NCBI GenBank assembly: GCA_033961575.1
Contig: CM066727.1
Location: forward strand, 1,247,501 to 1,311,500
Direction: 5' to 3'
Source of the DNA: Aselliscus stoliczkanus
Taxonomy: Eukaryota; Chordata; Mammalia; Chiroptera; Hipposideridae
DNA length: 64,000 nt
Shown: piece by piece, positions 23,590 to 35,104 of the stretch
Layout of the letters: each line of letters opens with the position of its first letter
How positions within the stretch are numbered: the stretch's first letter is position 1
Translations under genes and position numbers: made by a program
Notes under the pieces: generated by a model
The model's input: the letters and a program-made list of their open reading frames with translations, nothing else
Told to the model about the DNA's origin: nothing
The model's database searches: none

Positions 23590-23720
23590 GGACTTATTTG
23601 CATTATCTCATTGAACTGTCACAACTCTACAAAGAACTTATTATTCCTTAAGTCCCAAGGAAGCAATTTGGACCCAAATAAATTGCTCAAGAGACAGCCT
23701 GGTGAAGAGCACTGTGTCCC
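23590..23720 (+). mobile_element. MIR SINE relic (probable)
   Basis: 'gcattatctcattgaactgt', 'cacaactctacaaagaac', 'ttattattcctta' and a diverged 'gctcaagagacagcc' follow the MIR 3' half ('cattatctcatttaat...attattatcccc...gcccaaggtcac'). Highly diverged, so the call is tentative. Confidence 0.45.
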
Positions 23721-24379
23721 GAGGTGTTCTGTGAAAATATGCATGTTGCTTGTTGGCACTGTGTTCACTTCACCTGAGAGTTGGGTCCCCCTGTGGAATA
23801 ACCAGCACTGTGTTTGGTTAGCTTTGCTGCAATTTATCTTCGGGCCTTTAGGATGCTAGCTAATAAGCAGTGTGGACCAGGAAGATGGAGGTATGAAACC
23901 TGGCTTTTCTTGTACCTGTCTGACCCTAATTCCACCCTTTGTTTTTTGGAATGCCTTTGTGTGTGGGAGGGGCTATTGTTCTGAAGAACACAGTTTGAAA
24001 ATTGCTCTTGTGGAGATCCAAGATGGAGGAGGGGTGAACACTGTGCCTGCTTTCTTCTATGACACATTAACGTTACAACGACATTATAGAGCAACCAACC
24101 TGGAGAACCATCTGAGTCCGGCTGAACAGAAGTTTTATAACTGAGGGTGTAAAGCAGCAGCCACGCTGGGACTGGGGGAGGGCGGAGACCAGAACGGGCC
24201 CCACACCTGCGCGTGGTGAACGAGGACCAGGTGGGAGATCTCGGCCACAGGGGTGTCCCCTGGAGGAGCAATGGACCCCACCCCACACAAGCCTCCCCAG
24301 CCTGGAGTACGGGTGCCAGGAAGGAGTGCCCACATCACCTGGCCATGAAGAACAGTGGGATTCTGACCATCCAGGTGAG
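23721..24379. other. Unassigned, GC-rich in its right half
   Basis: Overlapping open frames occur on both strands (23834-24286 minus; 24073-24453 minus; 24213-24479 plus), which is what GC-rich sequence produces by chance. None shows a recognisable domain. Confidence 0.4.
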
Positions 24380-24960
24380 ACGGAACTGGGAAAAAAGCCC
24401 AGCTGTCCTCTTAAAGGGCCCACACACAAACTCACCCTCTTACCAACACTCACCTTGGGCTCCAGGGCAGGGATGGTGATTCACTGGGTGTCAAAGGCAT
24501 ATGCGGGGTGAGGAGGCAGACTGAGAGGTGCGGCTTCAGGCCAGGCCTGGAGGACAGTGGGCATTGCGTGGGGTCCGCCTCCCACGCGGCAGTGAAGCCT
24601 GCGGCGGGCGCATCTTTCCTGTGATGAGCTCGCCCCACAGGCCAAATCTGAATCTGATTGGCCACATATGCCAGGCGGTGGCTGCCTTTACAGAACCCCA
24701 GAGCCCACCGCCATGCCCCTCATTCCTTCTGAACTGCCCACCAAAAGCTCCTAATTGCAAAATGCGCTGTTTTTTTCTGCTCTCTCCTTTTCCAAAACCC
24801 CACAGAGCAGCCAGCCAGATGGCGGGGATAAGGGCACGTGACACAAATTCCCCTCCAGCGCAGCTCCTGGCCTCTGGTCCTGAGGTCCGTCAGCGGGAGG
24901 CAGCTGGCCCTGCTTTCCTGGGGCTTCTGATCCTCAGTAGATGAGGAGTCTTTCTAGGAG
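24380..24960 (+). mobile_element. Possible LTR relic
   Basis: 'gccaaatctgaatctgattg', 'gaactgcccaccaaaagct', 'gccagccagatggcggggat' and 'tttcctggggcttctgatcc' remind me of an old endogenous-retrovirus LTR, ending in a decayed polyadenylation region. I cannot name the family, and the resemblance is by memory only. Confidence 0.3.
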
Positions 24961-26525
24961 CTCGAGTCCTGGGAAGCACTCTCTCCCACAGCCCTCGTCG
25001 CCCCGCCTGGAAGGTGCACAGCAGGTGTGTTAAGTATGTCACCAAGTCTGTCCTCACGCTTGCCTTTGCTCAAATCCTCAGTTTATTGTAAGAAAGGAAA
25101 ACTGAGTGGATGTTAGAGAAGAATCGAAACAACTGCCTCTGGCTAACACAGCATGGGACCTCTCTCCCCTCTCCCACTCTTATTTTCCAAAGACCATAAA
25201 CACAACTGTTAATCCCCTGGAAACGCCTCCTGGAGGAGAGACCCGCGTCTGACCTGGCCCAGAGTGGAGGTGGGCGGGAGAAGGCCCTATCTTATTGGAT
25301 GGGCTGCTTTTCCCGGGATAGAGTTGCCCCCAAGAAATGCCACCAAGGACCCATCACTTCCAAAATAGTAGGGGAACATCAAATATTCAAAATAGGAACA
25401 TTCAAATGAAAATGTAAAGGTGAGTCTGAGCATTTCTTCATATTTTATTTTGTAAATTCAAGTAAAACATGGACCAAACGCTTTATGATTTGCGGTTGTT
25501 AGCATGTCCCTTTTTTACACAGGGCTGAATGGATGTCAGCATGTCTGTCACGCTGGTCCTGTACTGAGGGGCAGAAACAACTGTGTGACCTCTGCGATTC
25601 GGACCCCACAACACAAACATAATACAGGGGATGCTGGCTTCCTTCATTCTCCAAATGACAAGACTTTTAGGTTTTGATTACATTTAACGCCATGAAAATA
25701 ACATTCAACCCAGAACTGAGAGCCTCACTAACACGGGTAGCAGAGGACAGAAGCTGGTGCCGTGCTGAAGAGAAGGGATGACAGGATGGAGACTTTCTCC
25801 AAGACCATCAGAGAGTAGGTTAAGGGTCTTTCCCTCCCAGGTGTCCATCACAGTGGACGGACGGTAAGGACCAACATGCTCGTCACAGATCACCCACCTT
25901 GACCCAGGCCAACGGTTGTCTAAGATAAGCATCGTTTCCACCCCATGTGTTTGGGTCAATTCCCTTGTACTGATGAGGAAGATGTGATCTTGGGCATGTA
26001 ACTAGGGCCACCCTTGAAAAGGCTGCAAACTTTGCTGAGCAATAAGAAATTCGAGGTGTGAACGTATCATAATGGTTGGTTTTAAGGTTGTACTACTTTT
26101 TCTTTTTTTTTCTTAGATTCACATTGTTGTTAATTCCAGAAGTCATTTTCAGGTCACTCATAGTGACTCATGGAGACTGGCTGACTTCTGTCCGAAAGCC
26201 CTGGCTAAAAAGGGTGAGTCTGCTCAGCATGTCACTGCCCCCGGGCCTCTGGACAGCTCCTGAAGAAATGCATGGAAAGCGTTTGGGAAAAGAACATGGT
26301 CATGTCTATTACAGAAGCCCGTTTGTACACAACTGTGTGTGGAACTGCATTATTTCAGGAGTTTGTCAATCTACACTTTCCCCTAACTTTCTGCTTTTCA
26401 TTGATATTCTGCTTTGTAATATGCCAATTGTTAATTTTCATTTTTTTCTATTTATTTTCATTAGTTTCAATCTTAGTTCTTTAGAAGAGGGGTATTTTTT
26501 TCTCCAAGACATTAGCTTCTGAAAA
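24961..26525. other. Unassigned sequence with one exon-like signal pair
   Basis: No named repeat. At 26097-26115 a pyrimidine tract ends in 'ttcttag', and 97 bases later 'aaaaagggtgagtct' resembles a 5' splice site. The interval is open in two frames. Without a neighbouring exon or homology I do not call a gene. Confidence 0.35.
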
Positions 26526-26700
26526 AACATAGTAGGGTTTTAGTAAATGTTTGATGAATGAATGAATGAATGAATGAATGAATGAAATTCATTTATTGTT
26601 TGTTCACAGAGTATTTTTATCCCACTTTGTATTAGCTCTGTAACCATGCTCTTAGGATTCAACACTGCATAGCCATAAAGTCTCATTTTCCACTCAAGTC
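26526..26700 (+). repeat. L2/MIR-type 3' tail with (GAAT)n expansion
   Basis: 'acatagtagg...tagtaaatgtttgatgaatg' is the common 3' tail of L2-type elements. It passes into about eight GAAT units (26552-26585), a microsatellite grown from the tail. The sequence after it, 'ttcacagagtatttttatcc' through 'ccataaagtctcat', resembles a diverged old repeat. Confidence 0.55.
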
Positions 26701-28564
26701 TTTATGATTAAAATATAGAGTTTTTTCTGTATTGAAGCAAGATTTTGGAAATTATTTAAAAAATAATTCTCGAAATCCTAAAATAGGCAAATAGAGAAAT
26801 TAACGCATCGCAGGCTCATTTATTATTCTATTATTTCTATAACGTTCTCCGATGCATCAGTTTGCCCTCTATCCGAGTCTGATTCCTGCCACCTGAAATC
26901 ATTGGCCATTCTACAAAGCCATGGCCGTATGAGAAGGTGGGGCAACTGATGTGCAGCAAAGGATGGCATAGTCTGAAAGCTCCCAGGACACTCGTTTCTC
27001 CCATCCCAGACCCAACTGGCAAAGTACACTGAAGGGGTCAGCATTCAGCCTGGACGGACACCCAGCCCCAAGCTGTCCCTGGAGGCCTGCGGCCTCAGCC
27101 CCGGTGTGCGGGGAGGTCGGCCCATCACTTGTGAGGTTGTTTCTGCATCTCCTGCAGTCAGTCATTTATGAAGCTGGGAGTTTGCACAGGTGGTGATGCT
27201 GACCTGAGTAACAGAAGCGAGTCTTTCCAGCGGTGTCCCCTAACGTGCTCTTGATGTGCGGTGTCTCCCTGCTCCCCTCAGGCACTGTCATATCGCAGCG
27301 TTTGGACGGCTTTCCCATATGTTTTCTGTGCTGTTTGTTCGTTCTGAGGACATGACTCTCCTTTTCATTGCGAAAGGCAAATAAGAAAATCAGCAGCTGT
27401 TTTCCTGCAGTCACTCTCACCTGCACAGCAAATCACAGGAAGGCCCGCTGTGACTGTGAGAGGCCTCTGGGAGTCATACTGGGTCCTCGGAGGTCAGAAC
27501 CAAACAGAACCGAAATTGGTTGGCTCTATGACTTGTATTTGCTTGTGTGTTAAAGAGTTAACATTAAAAAAAAAAAACAATTAAAAGTAACACCATTGTA
27601 ATTGGTAGCTTACAAACAATTCTTTTTTTTAATTACTAAAAACTGACTTTGAAACCTTCAATACTCTCTGAGGGGCCTCTTGAATAATCTCCTTTGTAAG
27701 CCTCTCCCTTGGGGATGAATATATAAAACTGCAGCATTTCTGTAATCTTTTAAACATTCTATTTGAATATGTATAACATATTAATTTAAGCATCTGAGTT
27801 TTAAGCTATCGTATGTAGTCATTTGTTAATTCCTCAAACATTCTCTGAAAACAAATATTCTAGTTGAGAGTTGGGTCTTGGAGGAACAAAAATCAATGAA
27901 GATCAATTCCTTATTTGTAAGGAACACACAGATTAATGAAGAGGGTAGTTTTATAAATAGATAATTATGAACAAAATTCGACACCAAGAAAATCTGATGT
28001 AGAGGAAGTGAGCTGATGGAGACAGACGGCTCCTTTCCAGATGTGGCTGGGGAGTGACTTTTGAAAACAAATTTAAGAGGCACAAGTAGTTCTATTTCTT
28101 TCCTTTAAAATAATTTTCTTTCTTTTCTTTGTATGATTAGAAAATCTAGTGTTGATTTTCTTTCTTTGACTTTCTCATCAATCATGAACCTTTAGGCAGA
28201 GATTAAGTACAGACGTTATTATGCTCTGCTTTGCCAACTGCTTTATACACACATGAATCTCCCAGCCATGTAGAAATGCCTAGGATTAATATGTTGTCTT
28301 TTTATATTACGTGTCCTACATGTTAGTATCACACATGAAACTAAATAATGGGAGTTCCTATACACTGAATTTCTATACAGAAAAATCAGATGGGCCAGGA
28401 CCAGAAAAGAATAAAGCCATACATTTCCAGATTTAAAACCAGATTTTATAAACACAATGTTTCAACGCATTGGGGGAAAAGATCACACTAAAACCTAAGG
28501 CAGATTTGTCTTACTGAAATTCTTGTAAAGCCCATCACAGAACAATGGAGCATTTTAGTACCAG
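26701..28564. other. Unassigned 1.9 kb
   Basis: No gene or named repeat that I can support. Frames at 26823-27165 (minus) overlap in three phases over GC-richer sequence. There is an A-run at 27567-27579 and a T-run near 27620. Confidence 0.4.
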
Positions 28565-28790
28565 GCGTTGAATTTTCTTTTCTTTTTTCCTTTTTTGTTT
28601 GTTTCAGGTATACAAAACAACGCAATAGTTATACATTTCACCCTCACAACGTGACAACCCCCCTCCCCCACCCACTGTCCCCCCACCCCAATATCATCCA
28701 TATCTATTACAATTCCATTGACTCCATCCCCACACTGTAATGCACATCCCATGATTATATACGTGTTAAATTACAGTTGGTGATTCGTTG
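28565..28790 (-). mobile_element. 5'-truncated L1, 3' UTR piece
   Basis: 'gtttcaggtatacaaaacaa', 'cgcaatagttatacatttca', 'cgtgacaacccccctccccc' and 'catatctattacaattccat' align closely with 46492-46690 of the L1 at 46.5-49.5 kb. The T-rich stretch at 28574-28605 is the A-tail on the other strand. It is the same L1 lineage, a separate short insertion. Confidence 0.8.
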
Positions 28791-30107
28791 TTGATGTTTT
28801 CCTCTTTTGCAATAGAGTTCTAGAAGACATGCAAGCTGGCGTCAGCAATATCACATAACTCCTGAAATTAGGGTTAAATGTCAACAATAAACATCGCTTA
28901 CCAAGTTCAACAGAGGCTGCCCCAGGTGTCCACCAGGACAGGCCCGGTGGGGCCCCTGGGCCTGAGAAGCAATTACTGCCCATGGTGAGGACTGTGATTG
29001 AGCCAAACTGGTGAGGATTTGGCACCCACCTGGCTCTTCATGGGCTCGCTGGAGCGCATGCTGTAGGTTAACGAGCGTCACGGTAACTCTGCACTCCTGC
29101 CAGGACCCTGGGTGCCTGCTGTCAGGTATTCAAAACCAAGAGGGCTGCGCTGCCGCTGCCGCAATGACTGTCATCTCTATGAAGCGGGGCAGAAAAGGGA
29201 AGCTGAAACGCAGCTGGAAACGCAGCTGGAGCCACAGACATGCCAGCCCTGAGGCCACGCTCTGGGTCAGGGCTCTGTCCTTATCAGCCATCTGCTCTGG
29301 GAAAACCGCCCACCGAGTTGGTTTTCTTTTCTTCACCAGTAAAATATGGAGATGATTGCCAAGTGTCACTGAGTTGCAAGGACTCACCTAGAGGGGCGTG
29401 TTCGCTCTCCTCGCTGCTCACAGCAGCTGAGACAGCGCACCACGTTCCCGTTATGCTGCTCTGGCTGTCATGATCGATTATAAATGACTGCCTGTCTTTC
29501 ACCTCTAGTCACACGAGGTTATACGGTCTCAATTCAGTAGGTGCTCCCATCAGGCAATAGTGCAAATGTGGGCATCTCTTCCACACACATACGGAGCACG
29601 CACACTTCACATTTCTAAGATATCGGTTTCGGTTCAATTTAGACGGACAGACGTTCGCATTACTATGGAGAGCAACACGCACTTGCACTTCCAAATACAA
29701 GGCAAAGCCAGCCGCCCTGCAGGGTCCACTCTGCCACATTCCCGCCCCCAGGAAGGTGGTGTGAACGGCGCGGGGCACGCCCCGTGTGTGAATGGCCACC
29801 CGCACCAACAGTTCTGAGTTCTCTCCTGCTTACCTGTGAGTGTGCGTTACGGGTGTGTACACATCATGAACACATTTTGCTACTTCTTAGTTCAAGCAAA
29901 TGGAACGTTTTTCAAAGGCTGACCCGCACAGAAAACACCAGAGGTTAAGAAGACGGAGGCTCCCAAGATCCCACAGCCACAGGCGGCATTTTGCACCTCG
30001 GATAGAAAGACGGTTTCCACAGAAATGAATGGCTGAATGCTCTCAAAATTACTTACAGAATGCAGGAGGGACTGAACACTGAGGACCCTGAGCCCGGAAA
30101 CAGGTCT
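28791..30107. other. Unassigned, GC-richer sequence
   Basis: Open frames overlap on both strands (28771-29081, 29011-29387, 29509-29817) without domains. Nothing else recognised before the minisatellite. Confidence 0.4.
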
Positions 30108-31166
30108 GCAGAGGCCAGGGCAGGCGGGCAGGGAGGCGGGCACACACCCCGGGAATGCAGAGGCCAGGGCAGGCGGGCAGGGAGGCGGGCACACACCCCG
30201 GGAATGCAGAGGCCAGGGCAGGCGGGCAGGGAGGCGGGCACACACCCCGGGAATGCAGAGGCCAGGGCAGGCGGGCACACACCCCGGGAATGCAGAGGCC
30301 AGGGCAGGCGGGCACACACCCCGGGAATGCAGAGGCCAGGGCAGGCGGGCACACACCCCGGGAATGCAGAGGCCAGGGCAGGCGGGCACACACCCCGGGA
30401 ATGCAGAGGCCAGGGCAGGTGGGCACACACCCCGTGAATGCAGAGGCCAGGGAGGCGGGCACACACCCCGGGAATGCAGAGGCCAGGGCAGGCGGGCAGG
30501 GAGGTGGGCACACACCCCGGGAATGCAGAGGCCAGGGCAGGCGGGCAGGGAGGTGGGCACACACCCCGGGAATGCAGAGGCCAGGGCAGGTGGGCACACA
30601 CCCCGGGAATGCAGAGGCCAGGGCAGGCGGGCACACACCCCGGGAATGCAGAGGCCAGGGCAGGTGGGCACACACCCCGGGAATGCAGAGGCCAGGGAGG
30701 CGGGCACACACCCCGGGAATGCAGAGGCCAGGGCAGGCGGGCACACACCCCGGGAATGCAGAGGCCAGGGCAGGCGGGCACACACCCCGGGAATGCAGAG
30801 GCCAGGGCAGGCGGGCACACACCCCGGGAATGCAGAGGCCAGGGCAGGCGGGCACACACCCCGGGAATGCAGAGGCCAGGGCAGGCGGGCACACACCCCG
30901 GGAATGCAGAGGCCAGGGCAGGCGGGCAGGGAGGCGGGCACACACCCCGGGAATGCAGAGGCCAGGGCAGGCGGGCACACACCCCGGGAATGCAGAGGCC
31001 AGGGCAGGCGGGCAGGGAGGCGGGCACACACCCCGGGAATGCAGAGGCCAGGGCAGGTGGCCAGGGCAGGTGGGCACACACCCCGGGAATACAGAGGCCA
31101 GGGCAGGTGGGCACACACCCCGGGAATGCAGAGGCCAGGGCAGGCGGGCACACACCCCGGGAATGC
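30108..31166. repeat. Minisatellite, 26 units, 37-bp basic period
   Basis: The core 'gggcacacaccccgggaatg' recurs 26 times. Spacing between cores: sixteen of 37 bp, six of 49 bp, two of 36 bp, one of 50 bp, totalling 1008 bp exactly. The 49-bp form has a 12-bp extra segment ('gcgggcagggag') and also opens the array, giving seven long units. Units are nearly identical, which indicates recent expansion or homogenisation. Because 37 is not a multiple of three and the unit has no stop in any phase, all six frames stay open (up to 419 codons). These are not genes. Confidence 0.97.
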
Positions 31167-32614
31167 CAGTGGGCGCAGGACCTCAGGTGCGGGAAGAGAG
31201 ACGGCCAGTTATAGAGGAAGGAAGCCTGCAGACAGCTGTGTCGATCTAATTGATAGGCTTTAGATGGACTGATTTTATTTTATTTTTTTGGTATACCTAC
31301 AAATAAAATCACTACATACAATCCTAATTACAAAATATACACATCCAGTCTTTCTCAACAATGTCTTTCCCCGACGTGAAGTCCAAATTGCCACATTCTA
31401 GGTACTGTATATCTAAGCAAGTCCGGAAACTCTGCTAAACTCTGCTTCCAGTAGACTCAAAATACTGGTACAGTCAGTAAAATGGGTTAAAAGGGAAAAG
31501 AAAACTTCCCCGATTCTCTTCATTCTGCATCCAAGTATTATTTCTGAAGAATTCTCACGTTCAAAAGCAGTTTGCTCTCTGTTATATAGACCGACCCGAG
31601 AGCATGCCTGATTCCCACAAACACACACTTCCACGGGGCTCTTTTAGGGGCCACTGGCTGCCCCTGGACACCATCGAATTTCTCACTGTGACAGGAGAGG
31701 GTCTCAGGAGTTGATCTGGAAGGTGAGCTACCACGAGGGAAAGGGGTGGGTGCCACTGGCACAAAAATAGGGAACACGGCACTTTGTGAAGTTTGAAACG
31801 AAGGAAGTCCGCCTCGCTGTGGCTGTGTGTCCCCCAGATACAGGAGGAAAGGGGCGTGGGTCCTCACGAGCTGCTCCAACCAGGACAGAGCGGCGTGAGG
31901 CCTGGAGTACAACGGGTCAGTTTCCCCCTCTCCTGAAGACATCGTTTTTTTGGCTTATTCACATATTTAGCTCCTTATGGCCTGAGGCAAGCAACGGTAA
32001 GCCTGAGGCAACCCAGATCGTAGTTCTATGATTTATTAAAGGATTGGAACAGAAAACATTCTAAGGAGAGGGAAGAAGATGAGGAAATTGGGGGTGTTTA
32101 CATCTGAGGGCAGCAGGGGAGGGCACCAGTCTATCACTAATTTCAATTATTACACCATCTATTCTGTAACGGGCTAACCGGCGGTTCACTGTCCTGCACT
32201 GAAGAATGGGGAAGAAAGATGAGACTTTGCATCAAGAATAAAGAAAAACATCTTTAGAATACGGGCTATTAAAAACAGGAAGAAGGTTATCAAAGGAACT
32301 CATAAGCCCTCCTCCAGGGGTGTTTTGTAATGAAATAGTGTTTCATCTATCTCACATTTCTGGAAGAGATCCAAAGCTGTGTGACATGTGCTAACATATA
32401 ACATATATCACAACATAGTTTAGTGAACAATATTGGGCAAAAAATGAAGTCAGTAGCTTGAACATGTATCACATTTGAGTGATGCGCCTATAATTGCTGC
32501 CCCCCATGATCTCTGCAATGTTCCTGCAGTGCCAGCTCCTCTTGTCTGATGTCACATCCTGTGTTTACAATTTCTGACAAATACAAACACTGCTTCATGG
32601 TATGTGTTTGATTT
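31167..32614. other. Unassigned sequence
   Basis: No named repeat or gene. The overlapping minus-strand frames 31413-31942 and the plus-strand frame 31786-32031 have no recognisable domain. Confidence 0.4.
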
Positions 32615-32623
32615 AGATCCATT

Positions 32624-33046
32624 TTTTTTTTAAGATTTTTTTTTAAATTAGGTAATCAGGGAAGGGGAACAAAGTTGCTGTCCTTTTGTTCTTCAGTCTG
32701 GTTGCGGAGGACGTTGCTTCACTGGTCCATGTTGGTATCATCATTGCTTTCTTTCCGGGTGAGGCAGATCGGTCGCCGGCCTCTGGATGGTCTCTCACTG
32801 AGGCTATTGGCAGCTCACGCTGGCTGCCGGCCGCTCACGCTGGCTGCCAGCCACTCACTGTAGCCTATGGCAGCCCACTGCAGCAGGGGCTGCAGCCTAC
32901 ACCGTCGCCAGGGCTCGCAGCCCAGCTCCAGGTGGAGCTGTTATTAGCTGTAGAGGGCAGTGTCACTGGCTCTCATGTGGGATCCGAACCGGGGCCGCTG
33001 GCATCCCAAAACCAGCTCTTAACCGACATGCCACTCGGCCGGCCCA
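32624..33046 (-). mobile_element. tRNA-derived SINE, long VES-like form
   Basis: Minus-strand order: head 'ggccgagtggcatgtcggtt', B-box-like region 'ggttcggatcccacatgag', 'ccagtgacactgccctctac', 'agctccacctggagctggg', a GC-rich body of degenerate 'gctgcc.atag' and 'agccagcgtgag' repeats, then 'gaagaacaaaaggacagcaa' and an A-tail. Target-site duplication 'agatccatt' at 32615-32623 and 33047-33055. Confidence 0.92.
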
Positions 33047-34645
33047 AGATCCATTATTTAAATTAGGCCACATTAGCGTTTTATCCTGACTTAGAAGCGA
33101 CATCATAAATGCCTCACTCTTCTCAATGTAAACAAAGCCATCTTGGGCTGTTGTTCAGTGTGATCATTGGCTAATGAAAGGTAAGTACACATACAGGGAC
33201 CTTCGAAAAGTCATGGTACTAATTCATTGTAGGTAGAAACAGGCGTAGGATTTGTACATGCCTCTCTCATTTCCATTAGCAAAATACCCGGTGAGAGACC
33301 CAGTGGTCAGACCAGTGGTCAATTCACCATAAGCCCATTTTTCAGTAGTCGGATCTCTTCTTCCCCAAAAATGACTTACTTTGCATCTGACTTGCTTCCC
33401 ATAGCCCCATACTCTCAAGATCCATCCACAATGCCGCAAAATCAGCAAATGAACAAACAAAACAGCCCCAGTGAGGGCTGGGTGCTGAGTCCAGTGGCAG
33501 GTGTATTTGCAACAGGGGGCCCGGCGCCCCGCCCAGCGGGCAGGGCACTGCAGCGCTCTCAGCTTCCTCGTTTATATTTATGTAATTATTTCATAGACAA
33601 TAAAATAAAAATATTTTATGTCCTTTGGATAATGTTTAATAAGACAAGCGTTATCAAATTGTGACTAAGTCATTTTAGCTGAAATCCATCAAGATTCATG
33701 AGATGAAGTCATAAAGTAACTTGATTTTTGTCTCTTGCTTCCTCTTTCAAATGGTTCTGGGAACTGCTGTTCTGTAAAGGTTCTGATCATTTCATATAAT
33801 ACAGACATGTCTGGTCAGGCTTTACTCTGTCCAGGGCAGCGTAAGGATGGAAACATCCAACGATTGAACTTGATTCACGATTTTGTTGATGCCAGAGTGT
33901 GGTGCAGAGAATGTGCGCGTCCTCTCTGTCCCCGCACCCCTCCCTTCAGCTGGTTTGACTGCGACATGCCCTTGGAAGGAGCACCGGACATGCCAGATGC
34001 TTCTGTGCTGGCTGTTTCTTCAGAGATCATGGCTGCTTGTCCCCCTCCCCATTACTGGGGTCCCCCTTGAGTTGACCTGTTGTAGGCGTTTCAGGCTCCG
34101 GGCTCACAAAGCCCCTGCTTGTCCCTTTTCCCTGCCTCCCCCACTTGTGTCCCCTCCCCCGCCCCCCACTCTGGAGAGATCAGGGTGGTCCGCAAACAGC
34201 AGAGCTTTCGCTGCCCCATCACAGCCTGAGCCAGTCACTCAGTTGCTGGCATGTCTCAGGGTTGGCTGATGCCACCATGTTACTTTCAGTTCTAGAAATT
34301 GCGTATTCATCTGGGAGATAGGCTCAGGCAAAAACAAAACAATCCTTTATGTGAGTGGTGATCCCATGATTCCCAGCTTCCTGATACTGCTATATCTTCA
34401 ATTTGGGGAGAGAGGTGGGTGGAAAGAGGAATTCACATCTCATCAAATAGTGCCTGGTGGTCTCATGCCTATGGTCTTTAGCTCTTAGCTGAAACAGGAG
34501 CTAAAATACTTCAGCATAACGTTCCATTACATGTAATAAATGTTGGGGACCTTTGAGTACAGGAGGAAGAAGTAAGTCATTTCGCTGAGTTGTGATAAAT
34601 CTTTCTTAACTATCATTTAGTTGAAGGTTAAAAAGTAAGGAAGAA
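33047..34645. other. Mostly unassigned; possible L1 3' UTR trace at 33340-33450
   Basis: At 33410-33440 'actctcaagatccatccaca' followed by 'atgccgcaaa' resembles the reverse strand of an L1 3' UTR. At 33204 'ccttcgaaaagtcatgg' resembles a mariner terminus but has no partner. The rest, including GC-rich 33880-34260, is unassigned. Confidence 0.35.
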
Positions 34646-35077
34646 GGGCTGGCTGAGTGGCACGTTAGTTAAGAGCTGGCTTCGGACACCAGAGGCCCTG
34701 GTTCAGATCCCATATGAGGGCCAGGGACACTGTCCTCTACAGCTAACAACAGCTCCACCTGGAGCTGGGCTGCCGTGAGTCCCTGGGACGGCATAGCTGC
34801 AGCCCCTGCTGCAGTGGGCTGCCATAGGCTACAGTGAGTGGCCCGCAGCCAGCGTGAGCTGCCAATAGCCGCGGTGAGCGACCAGCCAGAGGCGGGTGAC
34901 CGATCTGCCTCATCCGGGAAGAGCGCAATGACGATACCAACATGGGCCAGTGAAGCCACATCCTCCGCAACTAGACTGAAGAACAGAAGGACAGCAACTT
35001 GTCTGTTCCCCTTCCCCGATTCCCCAACGCTGTTCCCCTCCCCCAACTCCCCAATAAAATCTTTAAAAAAATCAAAC
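34646..35077 (+). mobile_element. tRNA-derived SINE, long VES-like form
   Basis: Head 'gggctggctgagtggcacgt', 'gccctggttcagatcccata', 'gagggccagggacactgtcc', then 'ctacagctaacaacagctcc', the GC-rich body, 'gacgataccaacatgggcca', and the 3' end 'ccccaataaaatctttaaaa'. Exact 12-bp target-site duplication 'agtaaggaagaa' (34634-34645 and 35078-35089). Confidence 0.95.
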
Positions 35078-35104
35078 AGTAAGGAAGAATGCTTCAATGA
35101 GCTA

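Noticed and set aside
30108..31166. CRISPR-like array
   Set aside because: Units abut directly with no variable spacers, and the host is a mammal; it is a minisatellite.
29892..31263. Six overlapping long open frames (258-419 codons) rich in Cys/Pro or Arg/Gly
   Set aside because: They are produced by the stop-free 37-bp minisatellite unit, which keeps all six phases open. No start context, splice sites or conserved frame.
32686..33066. 126-codon plus frame, also similar frames at 34669-35097 and 54616-55178
   Set aside because: They are the antisense translation of the long SINE; the same peptide recurs wherever this SINE occurs, which proves repeat origin.
33200..33235. Possible mariner terminal repeat ('ccttcgaaaagtcatggtac')
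   Set aside because: It resembles the 35-kb mariner terminus in one short stretch only; I found no partner end or TA-bounded element.
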